DNA from: UBA1038 sp964480995
Lineage (GTDB): Bacteria; Bacillota; Clostridia; Christensenellales; Aristaeellaceae
Direction: 5' to 3'
DNA: 12,325 nt
Assembly: GCA_964480995.1 (NCBI GenBank)
Contig: CAYZRZ010000058.1
Coordinates: 1-12,325, forward strand
Positions 6,378 through 12,325 of the stretch are shown one piece after another. Within the stretch, counting starts at the first letter, position 1, and each line of letters starts with the position of its first letter. The notes under the pieces were generated by a model that did no database searches, had not been told where the DNA came from, and saw only the letters and a program-made list of their open reading frames with translations. The position numbers were made by a program, and so were the translations under genes.

Positions 6378-8145
6378 CCCCCTGCGCACCCGCGCGGATG
6401 TGGATCTGGCAGCGGTTCAGATGCTTAGCCCCCTTCTCCCTCTGCTCAGCCCAGGCCGTGCCCGGCTTCACCTGGAGGAGACCGGCGCTGTCTACCCTGC
6501 CGCCATCGCCGACATGGAGGGCTTTGCCCGCGCGCTGTGGGCCATCGTGCCCATGCTGGCGGGCAAGTGTGCTTCGGTTGCTCCTTTCTGGGAAAAGTGG
6601 CGCGAGGGGCTGATCAACGGCGTTGATCCCGCGCACCCGGAATACTGGGGAGAGGTCGAGGACTATGACCAGCGCCTGGTCGAAATGGCCGTGATGGGCA
6701 TGGGCATGGCGCTGGCGCCGGACGCGTTCTATCGGGAGCTGCCCCAGGCGGCGCAGAAGAACCTCTACGCCTGGCTGAATCAGATCAACAGCCGCGATAT
6801 GCCCAAAAACAACTGGACCTTTTTCCGCGTGCTGGTCAATCTGGGCTTTATTCAGAACGGCCTGCCCTACCCCAAGGAGCGTATGGAAAAGGATCTCGCC
6901 TTGATCGAGGAACACTACGAGGGCGACGGATGGTATTTTGACTACACGGATCAGCGCGAGTATTACACCATGTGGGCCTTCCACTACTATGGCCTGGTGT
7001 ACGCCAAAGTGATGAAGGATAGAGATCCCGAACGCAGCCGGGAATACCTGAATCGAAGCCGCAAGATGGCCCCGGACTTTGCCTGCTGGTTTGACCGCAA
7101 GGGTGAGGCGCTGCCTTACGGGCGCAGCCTCACCTACCGCTTCACGCAGGGCGCCTTTTACGCCGCGCTGGCGCTGGCGGAAGACCCGGAGGGCGACGCG
7201 AACTGGGGCATGATGAAGCATCTCTTGCTCGGCAACATGCGCCGCTGGTTTGAAAAGCCCATCTTCACCCGGGACGGCGTGCTGACCATCGGCTACGCCT
7301 ATCCAAACCTGCACCTGGCGGAAGGCTATAACGCGCCCGGATCGCCTTACTGGGCGATGAAGGCCTTTGCCTGCCTGGCATTGCCTGCGGATCACCCCTT
7401 CTGGCAGGCGGAGGAAAAGGAGCCGCTGGTGCCCGGTCTCACCCTGCAGCCCCATGCCCGCATGCTGATCGCGCGCAGCGGGGACGGCAGCCATGTGATG
7501 GCCTTTACCGCCGGCAACCGCGCCCATGAGCACTCCCATGACGAGGCGAAGTATGAAAAGTTCGTCTATTCAACCGTATTCGGCTTCAGCGTGCCCAAGG
7601 CGCAGAAGCTCTTGCGCGACGGAGCGTTTGACAACATGCTGGCGCTCAGCGAAGACGGGGATACCTATCATCCCCGCTACGGCTGCGTTGAGTATCAGCT
7701 GCTTCCTGACCGCGTGATCTCCGTGTGGAAGCCCTTTGCCGGCGTTGAGGTGGAAAGCACCCTGATCCCGATGGGGGAATGGCATGCGCGTATCCACCGC
7801 ATCAGGTCCGACAGGGAACTGTACGCGGCGGAAGGCGGTTATGCCATCTCAAGGGACGGCGAGGGCAAGGCGCTGGTTTCCCGGACAAATGATGAAGCCC
7901 TGGCGCAAGCGCCCTGGGGGCTCAGCGGCATCAAGGCCCTCAAGGGCTATGAGGGGGCGCTGGTTGTCATACCGGAGCCCAATACCAACCTGATGGCCCC
8001 CCGCACCTTCCTGCCCACGCTGACCGCCAGGCTGCCCAAGGGGGAGAGCGTGCTGGTGTGCGCGGTGCTGGGGACGGAGACCGGCGGCCGGAGCCTGTGG
8101 GAGAATATGCCTTTGGAGGTACAGCGCTATGCAGGCGTGGAGTGA
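6355..8145 (+). CDS. DUF2264 family protein, putative second lyase-like enzyme
   Basis: This 596-residue cytoplasmic protein has a GTG start at 6355, chosen because AAGGAG (6341-6346) lies eight bases upstream. The ATG at 6350 is in another frame. Residues ~6-350 match DUF2264 (PF10022): NPLRTRADV near the start, FWEKWREGLINGVDPAHPEYWG (split as FWEKWREGLINGVD and PAHPEYWG, 79-99), KNNWTFFRVLVNLGF (151-165), DGWYFDYTDQREYYTMWAFH (191-210) and EALPYGRSLTYRFTQGAFY (251-269). A C-terminal beta-rich region contains AHEHSHDEAKYEKFVYST (390-407). The order of landmarks parallels the lyase upstream: NNWT, then an acidic Tyr-rich segment, then an H-x-H motif at the start of the beta domain. A lyase or lyase-like role on the same substrate is therefore plausible but unproven. 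It overlaps the lyase by 23 bases and the GH88 gene by 17, indicating translational coupling. Confidence 0.88.
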   Translation: MANPVQHNPLRTRADVDLAAVQMLSPLLPLLSPGRARLHLEETGAVYPAAIADMEGFARALWAIVPMLAGKCASVAPFWEKWREGLINGVDPAHPEYWGEVEDYDQRLVEMAVMGMGMALAPDAFYRELPQAAQKNLYAWLNQINSRDMPKNNWTFFRVLVNLGFIQNGLPYPKERMEKDLALIEEHYEGDGWYFDYTDQREYYTMWAFHYYGLVYAKVMKDRDPERSREYLNRSRKMAPDFACWFDRKGEALPYGRSLTYRFTQGAFYAALALAEDPEGDANWGMMKHLLLGNMRRWFEKPIFTRDGVLTIGYAYPNLHLAEGYNAPGSPYWAMKAFACLALPADHPFWQAEEKEPLVPGLTLQPHARMLIARSGDGSHVMAFTAGNRAHEHSHDEAKYEKFVYSTVFGFSVPKAQKLLRDGAFDNMLALSEDGDTYHPRYGCVEYQLLPDRVISVWKPFAGVEVESTLIPMGEWHARIHRIRSDRELYAAEGGYAISRDGEGKALVSRTNDEALAQAPWGLSGIKALKGYEGALVVIPEPNTNLMAPRTFLPTLTARLPKGESVLVCAVLGTETGGRSLWENMPLEVQRYAGVE

Positions 8146-9274
8146 AGAAGTATTAGAGAAAATTGTTGATAAATACCGGAAATCGGCGGTTCTGGCCGCC
8201 GATCAGGGGATCATCCCTTATCAGGGGGCCCAGGGCAGATGGATCGGCGCGCCCTGGGACGGCAACAGCTGGTGGACCGGAGGTTTCTGGCCCGGGCTGA
8301 TGTGGCAGCTCTATGAGGCGAGCAAACTTCCGGTGTTTAAGCAGGAGGCGCTGCGCGTGGAGGAGCTGCTGGTAACAGAGCTTTCCCGCTTTGAGCTGCT
8401 TAACCACGATGTCGGCTTTATGTACATGCTGTCCTGCGGCGCGCACTTCCGCCACGACGGGGATGAGGACGCAAGGCGCCATACCCTGCATGCCGCTAAC
8501 CTGCTGGCGGGTCGCTTCAACCCGGTGGGCTATATTTCCGCCTGGAATCAGAACCGCCCCGGCTGGGCCATCATCGACTGCATGATGAACCTGAGCCTGC
8601 TGTACTGGGCCTCGGAGCAGACGGGCGATCCGCGCTTTGACAACATCGCCCGCGTCCACGCGGATACCACCCTGAGGGAGTTCGTTCGCCCGGATGGAAG
8701 CTGCAACCATATCATCATCTTCGATCCCCTCACCGGCGAGGCGCTGGACGCCCCGGCGGGCCAGGGCTGCGCGAAGGGCTCCAGCTGGAGCCGCGGGCAG
8801 GCCTGGGCGCTGTACGGTTTCGCCATCAGCTACCGCTATACAAAAGAGGCGCGCTACCTGGAGGCGGCCTGCCGCGTGGCTCGCTACTTTATCAAAGGGA
8901 TCAGGCCCGACGGCCTGACGGACAGTGATTTCCGCCAGTCTGAGGATGAGGAGCGCATCGACAACATCGCCGCCGCCTGCGCTTCCTGCGGTCTGCTGGA
9001 ACTGGCCGGCATGGCGGAGGACTTTGCTGAGGCCGAAGCCTTCCGCGCCGCCGCGCTGCGGATGCTGGTAGCGATGACGGAGCTCTGCGCTGACTTTGAC
9101 AGCGATATGCCCGGCATCCTCACCAAGTGCACCGCGTCCTACAATGACGACGGAGCGGGGCGGCATGTCAACATCATGTATGGCGATTACTTCTTTGTGG
9201 AAGCCCTCCTGAGGCTGACGGGCAAGGAAGCCCGGCTGTGGTTTTCTGACAAAAGAACAGGAGGAGAGGCGTGA
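8129..9274 (+). CDS. GH88 unsaturated glucuronyl hydrolase
   Basis: This 381-residue cytoplasmic (alpha/alpha)6 enzyme hydrolyses the 4,5-unsaturated uronic acid from the non-reducing end of oligosaccharides made by polysaccharide lyases. Family GH88 features: WDGNSWWTGGFWPGLMW (43-59), LNHDVGFMY (91-99), GWAIIDCMMNL (145-155), NHIIIFD near 200, GSSWSRGQAWALYGF (224-238) and a C-terminal DDDGAGRHVNIMYGDYFFVEAL-like end. Asp94 and Asp150 align with the two catalytic/binding aspartates (Asp88 and Asp149) of the Bacillus sp. GL1 enzyme. Length is normal for the family. The ATG at 8129 has GGAGG at 8115-8119 and overlaps the upstream gene by 17 bases. It sits directly after the lyase genes and before KduI/KduD, its logical pathway position. 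GH105 is the near relative, but the SRGQAW context and paired aspartates favour GH88. Confidence 0.93.
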   Translation: MQAWSEEVLEKIVDKYRKSAVLAADQGIIPYQGAQGRWIGAPWDGNSWWTGGFWPGLMWQLYEASKLPVFKQEALRVEELLVTELSRFELLNHDVGFMYMLSCGAHFRHDGDEDARRHTLHAANLLAGRFNPVGYISAWNQNRPGWAIIDCMMNLSLLYWASEQTGDPRFDNIARVHADTTLREFVRPDGSCNHIIIFDPLTGEALDAPAGQGCAKGSSWSRGQAWALYGFAISYRYTKEARYLEAACRVARYFIKGIRPDGLTDSDFRQSEDEERIDNIAAACASCGLLELAGMAEDFAEAEAFRAAALRMLVAMTELCADFDSDMPGILTKCTASYNDDGAGRHVNIMYGDYFFVEALLRLTGKEARLWFSDKRTGGEA

Positions 9275-10056
9275 ACAAGCTGTCGATCTGGCGCGGAGAC
9301 AAGCTGCTGCAAGAAAAGGCCGACGAAACCGAGGTCCAGCTTTACTACCGGGGGAGGTACAAACCCGGGGATGAGATCCGCGTGGCCTGCGATACGCCTT
9401 ATATCGAGCTGCAGGCGGATCAGGCCATTATGCCGGCACGCCTTTACGTACCCTCGGGGGAGATGGTGTACCGTCTGCCGCTTTCGGGCGATGGCCCGGA
9501 TGCCTATCCGCCCGCTGCCTTCACGAAGAGTCAGCATGTGATATCACTCAGGCGGGACCTGTATCGCGGCTATCGCAATCTGGCGCTTAACCCTGCCGAT
9601 CAGCGGGGCGAATCGCGGGCTTACCCGCATATTTCCGCCAATGTGGAAACCCGGGATGAAAGCGTGTTCGCGGCCCGCAACGTGATCGACGGCTTGCGCG
9701 TCGCGGACGGCCACGGCAAGTGGCCCTACCAGAGCTGGGGCATCGGCGCCAGGACAGACGCCTTCATCACGCTGGACTTTGGCCGCGAGGTGCTGGCGGA
9801 TGAGATGGTCCTCTATCTGCGGGCAGACTTTCCGCATGATGCCTGGTGGGTGGAGGCGACGGCTGTGATGTCGGATGGTTACTCCCTGACATTCCCGCTT
9901 AAAGGTCTTGAAGGCCCGCAGCGGGTTGCATTGAAGGGCACACATCGGGTATCATGGATACGATTGGAACGATTATTAAAATGCGACATGCCCTCCGCCT
10001 ACCCCTCTCTGCGCCAGTGGGAGGTTTGGGGGCAGGACGCGGCACAGGAGGTTTGA
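9271..10056 (+). CDS. Cytoplasmic discoidin-like (F5/8 type C-like) carbohydrate-binding protein
   Basis: This 261-residue protein starts with GTG at 9271 in a 4-base GTGA overlap with the GH88 stop, after a GGAGGAG ribosome site at 9260-9266. Residues ~1-100 are a beta-rich N-terminal domain. Residues ~105-255 show the galactose-binding jelly-roll pattern: NLALNPAD, PHISANVETRDESVFAARNVIDG (119-141, split as PHISANVETRDES and VFAARNVIDG), KWPYQSWGIG (150-159), DAFITLDFGREVLADEMVLYL (163-183, split as DAFITLDFGREV and LADEMVLYL) and a final SLRQWEVWGQ (246-255). There is no signal peptide and no catalytic motif, so this looks like a stand-alone intracellular sugar-binding module. It sits between GH88 and kduI with almost no spacing, so it presumably binds an intermediate oligosaccharide or assists one of the enzymes. 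It could instead be an uncharacterised enzyme on a jelly-roll scaffold. Confidence 0.8.
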   Translation: MNKLSIWRGDKLLQEKADETEVQLYYRGRYKPGDEIRVACDTPYIELQADQAIMPARLYVPSGEMVYRLPLSGDGPDAYPPAAFTKSQHVISLRRDLYRGYRNLALNPADQRGESRAYPHISANVETRDESVFAARNVIDGLRVADGHGKWPYQSWGIGARTDAFITLDFGREVLADEMVLYLRADFPHDAWWVEATAVMSDGYSLTFPLKGLEGPQRVALKGTHRVSWIRLERLLKCDMPSAYPSLRQWEVWGQDAAQEV

Positions 10057-10057
10057 T

Positions 10058-10900
10058 ATGGACATTCGCTACTCATGCAACCAAAGGGACTTCAAGCGCT
10101 ACACCACCGAGGAGGTCAGGAAGGAATTTCTGATCGACACCCTGTTCTTGCCGGATACGCTGACCTGCGTGTACAGCCATGTAGACCGTATGGTCACCCT
10201 GGGCTGCATGCCCGTCTCAAAGCCCGTATCCATCGACCAGGGCATCGACGTCTGGAAGAACTTCGGCACCGGTTTTTTCCTGGAGCGCAGGGAGATCGGC
10301 ATCTTCAACCTGGGCGGCGAAGGCACGGTCACAGCCGACGGCAAGGTGTATACCCTGGGCCGCAAGGATTGCCTCTATCTGACACAGGGCAACAGGGATG
10401 TGCGTTTCGCTTCCAATGACGCAGTCAATCCGGCCAAGTACTACATGGTATCGGCGCCCGCGCACTGCGCTTATGAAAACAAGCTGATCACGATTGCCCA
10501 GGCGGCCAAGAAGCCTCTGGGCAACCTGGAGACCAGCAACAAGCGCGTCATCAACCAGTTCATCCACCCCGATGTGCTCAAGACCTGCCAGCTGTCCATG
10601 GGCCTGACGGTGCTGGAGCCCGGCAGCGTATGGAACACCATGCCCGCGCATACCCACGAGCGCCGGATGGAAGTCTATTTCTACTTTGATATTCCCGAAA
10701 ACAACGTGGTTTTCCACATCATGGGCGAGGGCAGAGAGACGCGACACGTCGTCATCCAAAACGAGCAGGCGGTGATCAGCCCTTCCTGGAGCATCCACGC
10801 GGGTGCCGGCACGGCCAGCTATACCTTCATCTGGGCCATGGGCGGCGAGAACCAGGCCTTTGATGATATGGACGGCATCCCCACCACTGAACTGAGATAA
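10058..10900 (+). CDS. kduI: 5-dehydro-4-deoxy-D-glucuronate isomerase KduI
   Basis: This 280-residue cytoplasmic bicupin isomerase converts 4-deoxy-L-threo-5-hexosulose uronate (from GH88 action) to 3-deoxy-D-glycero-2,5-hexodiulosonate. Length matches the family (~276-280). The zinc site is visible: PAHTHERRMEVYFYF (196-210) supplies His198, His200 and Glu205, and SWSIHAGAG (243-251) supplies His247, matching the four ligands known in the E. coli enzyme. Other family landmarks are MVTLGCMPVSKPVSID (45-60), FFLERREIGIFNLGG (73-87) and GRKDCLYL (101-108). AGGAGG at 10046-10051 precedes the ATG, one base after the stop of the upstream gene. The gene is fourth in the catabolic order, directly before the dehydrogenase that uses its product. 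Confidence 0.96.
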   Translation: MDIRYSCNQRDFKRYTTEEVRKEFLIDTLFLPDTLTCVYSHVDRMVTLGCMPVSKPVSIDQGIDVWKNFGTGFFLERREIGIFNLGGEGTVTADGKVYTLGRKDCLYLTQGNRDVRFASNDAVNPAKYYMVSAPAHCAYENKLITIAQAAKKPLGNLETSNKRVINQFIHPDVLKTCQLSMGLTVLEPGSVWNTMPAHTHERRMEVYFYFDIPENNVVFHIMGEGRETRHVVIQNEQAVISPSWSIHAGAGTASYTFIWAMGGENQAFDDMDGIPTTELR

Positions 10901-10913
10901 TAAGGAGCAGTAA

Positions 10914-11711
10914 ATGGATATGAACATGTTCAGCCTGCAGGGCAGGGTCGCCTGGATCACCGGCGGCAGCTACGGTATCGGTTTCGCGATCGCCCGGGCC
11001 TACGCCAAAGCGGGCGCCAGGGTGGTCTTCAATGACATCAATCAGGAGCTGGTCGATAAGGGCCTTGCCGCCTACCGGGAAGAGGGCATTGAGGCCAGGG
11101 GCTATGTCTGCGACGTGACCGATGAGGCGGGCGTAGCGGAACTGGTACAGCGCATCGAGGAAGAGGTCGGCGTGGTCGACATCCTGGTCAACAACGCGGG
11201 CATCATCCGCCGTGTCCCGATGACCGAGATGAGCGCGGCGGATTTCCGCAAGGTGATCGATGTGGACCTCAACGCGCCTTTTATCTGCGCCAAATCCGTC
11301 ATCCCCGGCATGATCAAAAAGGGCGGCGGAAAGATCATCAACATCTGCTCGATGATGAGCGAACTGGGCCGCGAGACAGTCAGCGCCTACGCGGCGGCCA
11401 AGGGCGGCCTGAAGATGCTGACGCGCAACATCGCCTCCGAATACGGCATGCACAACATCCAGTGCAACGGCCTGGGCCCCGGCTACATCGCCACGCCCCA
11501 GACAGCGCCTCTGCGCGAAAAGCAGCCCGATGGCAGCCCCCATCCCTTTGACAGCTTCATCTTAGCCAAGACCCCGGCCAACCGCTGGGGCACGGCGGAG
11601 GACCTTATGGGCCCGGCGGTCTTCCTCGCCAGCCCCGCCAGCGACTTTGTCAACGGCCATATCCTGTATGTGGATGGCGGTATTCTCGCTTACATCGGCA
11701 AGCAACCGTAA
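10914..11711 (+). CDS. kduD: KduD-type SDR (2-dehydro-3-deoxy-D-gluconate 5-dehydrogenase / gluconate 5-dehydrogenase-like)
   Basis: This 265-residue classical short-chain dehydrogenase/reductase would reduce the KduI product to 2-keto-3-deoxy-D-gluconate using NAD(P)H. Motifs: TGGSYGIG (16-23, cofactor glycine-rich loop), CDVTD (66-70), NNAG (93-96) and the catalytic Ser146, Tyr159 and Lys163 (YAAAKGG). The end YVDGGILAYIGKQP and the PLREKQPDGSPHPFDSFI insertion (199-216) resemble, from memory, streptococcal gluconate 5-dehydrogenase/DhuD proteins more than the shorter E. coli KduD. The kduI neighbour nevertheless makes the KduD reaction the best assignment. AAGGAG at 10902-10907 precedes the ATG by six bases. 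A second in-frame Met at residue 3 lies closer to the usual SDR N-terminus but has poorer spacing. It is the last gene of the operon. Confidence 0.92.
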   Translation: MDMNMFSLQGRVAWITGGSYGIGFAIARAYAKAGARVVFNDINQELVDKGLAAYREEGIEARGYVCDVTDEAGVAELVQRIEEEVGVVDILVNNAGIIRRVPMTEMSAADFRKVIDVDLNAPFICAKSVIPGMIKKGGGKIINICSMMSELGRETVSAYAAAKGGLKMLTRNIASEYGMHNIQCNGLGPGYIATPQTAPLREKQPDGSPHPFDSFILAKTPANRWGTAEDLMGPAVFLASPASDFVNGHILYVDGGILAYIGKQP

Positions 11712-11748
11712 TGTATACTGATTCCAAACATAAATGTATCGTCGCATC

Positions 11749-11831
11749 GGTTCTTTTGCCCCTGTGCTTTGTCGCTGCTCGGTCAGCGTAGCTCCACTAC
11801 GCCTACCCTCGTCTGCTTCGCGCTCAGAACC
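11749..11831. repeat. Imperfect palindromic intergenic element
   Basis: GGTTCT (11749-11754) and AGAACC (11826-11831) are inverted ends. Inside them GCGTAG (11786-11791) and CTACGC (11797-11802) form a central hairpin with a CTCCA loop, and the flanks are only partly complementary. An open frame crosses it on the minus strand but has no ribosome site. From memory, similar sequence is spread between genes of other clostridial genomes, so this is probably a dispersed element. It occupies the 240-base gap between the uronate operon and citC, where no gene is supported. Confidence 0.45.
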
Positions 11832-11901
11832 AAAATAACTCTCTGCTTTGGATGCATTGATGTTTTCCATCAGTATATGGGACAAGATCCAAAATATAAG
11901 T

Positions 11902-11928
11902 AAGCGCCCTGAGCCATTCGGGGCGCTT
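11902..11928 (-). terminator. Probable intrinsic terminator of the citC-strand transcript
   Basis: AAGCGCCC (11902-11909) and GGGCGCTT (11921-11928) form an eight-pair GC-rich stem around an 11-base loop, 23 bases after the citC stop. On the minus strand the stem is followed by ACTTATATTTTGG, which is T-rich. On the plus strand no T tract follows, so it is a better terminator for citC than for the uronate operon, although the stem could stop both. Confidence 0.55.
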
Positions 11929-11951
11929 CGCTTATGCCGATCAGGCAATGA

Positions 11952-12325
11952 CTATTTCATTTTCTCAATGATGGTCTTGCCTTCATCGCTTGCGAGGAAG
12001 GCATAAGTCGTCTCCGGCACCAGTGTCTTCACTTCCTCCAGCTTCCCTTCCTTCAGCAGCGCCCGCACGCGGGAGGCGCTGATGGGATTGACGCCGTCAT
12101 CGCTTTTGCGCTGAAATATGTGAAGTTTGACACCTGCCTCGGGCAGCAGCTCGCCCATCGCCTGGTTGTACAGGGCGGTGGCGGGGGAAAGTGGCTCTTC
12201 ACCCACAAAGCGGTCGGTGATCCCAAGCGCCCCGGCGATTCTTGAAAATACTTTCACGTCCAGCTTGGCGTGGGCCAGGGTGAGCGCGTCATCGCTTCTG
12301 ATAAAGTAGCTGGGGAAGGTAGCGC
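11952..12325 (-). CDS. citC: [Citrate (pro-3S)-lyase] ligase, C-terminal part (runs off the window)
   Basis: The minus-strand frame is open from the window edge to the TAG at 11952-11954, giving 123 residues of a longer protein. The GTG at 12257 is internal, because homologous sequence continues upstream. Visible landmarks are ATFPSYFIRSDDALTLAHAKLD at the edge (split as ATFPSYFIRSD and DALTLAHAKLD), ALGITDRFVGEEPLSPATALYN (split as ALGITDRFVGEEP and LSPATALYN), ISASRVRALLKEG, and VPETTYAFL near the end. These match CitC, the cytidylyltransferase-fold enzyme that acetylates the prosthetic group of citrate lyase. ISASRVR is the nucleotidyltransferase ISxSxxR motif, and the HxGH motif would lie in the missing N-terminal half. 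It is convergent to the uronate operon and not obviously linked to it. No citDEF genes are visible. Confidence 0.9.
   Translation of the reverse strand, partial: ATFPSYFIRSDDALTLAHAKLDVKVFSRIAGALGITDRFVGEEPLSPATALYNQAMGELLPEAGVKLHIFQRKSDDGVNPISASRVRALLKEGKLEEVKTLVPETTYAFLASDEGKTIIEKMK

Noticed and set aside
6133..7539. 468-residue minus-strand frame
   Set aside because: It is antisense to the clearly recognisable lyase and DUF2264 genes, a result of high GC at third codon positions.
8153..9166. 337-residue minus-strand frame
   Set aside because: It is antisense to the GH88 gene, whose catalytic residues and family motifs are intact on the plus strand.
11562..11948. 128-residue minus-strand frame between kduD and citC
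   Set aside because: It overlaps the 3' end of kduD and is formed largely by the palindromic element; there is no ribosome site or domain, so it is treated as repeat sequence.
1..12325. CRISPR array, tRNA or rRNA genes
   Set aside because: No regularly spaced identical repeats, no tRNA cloverleaf pattern and no rRNA-like sequence were noticed by eye on either strand.

Overview
The window looks like DNA from a Clostridia-type Firmicute, probably a gut or other anaerobic community member. The reasons are strong AGGAGG-type ribosome sites, TTGAAA/TATAAT-style promoters, and an operon style typical of that group. A run of ten Ns inside a coding region suggests a draft or metagenome-derived scaffold. 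Two compositionally different blocks meet near position 4,480: an AT-richer left block and a clearly GC-rich right block.

Left block (1-4458). The first ~98 bases fold as domains V and VI of a bacterial group II intron, so the window opens at the 3' end of a retroelement. A degenerate 7-base tandem repeat and a near-perfect sigma-A promoter follow. Three co-directional genes come next: a small helical, probably HTH-type protein (156 aa), an 865-aa superfamily 2 helicase with a C-terminal SprT-like zinc-metalloprotease domain, and a 313-aa protein with an SH3/Tudor-like N-terminus and an unassigned central domain. This looks like an accessory cassette. DNA-protein crosslink processing or anti-phage defence is plausible, but that is inference.

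Right block (4485-11711). This is a tightly packed uronate-oligosaccharide operon: the last codons of a MalG-type sugar ABC permease (a remnant only), a heparinase II/III-family lyase, a DUF2264 protein, a GH88 unsaturated glucuronyl hydrolase, a discoidin-like carbohydrate-binding protein, KduI and a KduD/gluconate-5-dehydrogenase-type SDR. None of these has a signal peptide. The inferred scheme is import of oligosaccharides, cytoplasmic cleavage by the lyase(s), release of unsaturated uronate by GH88, and its conversion by KduI and KduD to 2-keto-3-deoxygluconate. KDG kinase and aldolase are not in the window. The rest of the permease and any solute-binding protein are absent, replaced by the accessory cassette. 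A TTGACA-N18-GATAAT promoter overlaps the stop codon of the last cassette gene and points into the uronate operon.

Right edge (11712-12325). An imperfect palindromic intergenic element and a terminator-like hairpin separate the operon from a convergent gene, the C-terminal part of citC ([citrate (pro-3S)-lyase] ligase), which runs off the window.
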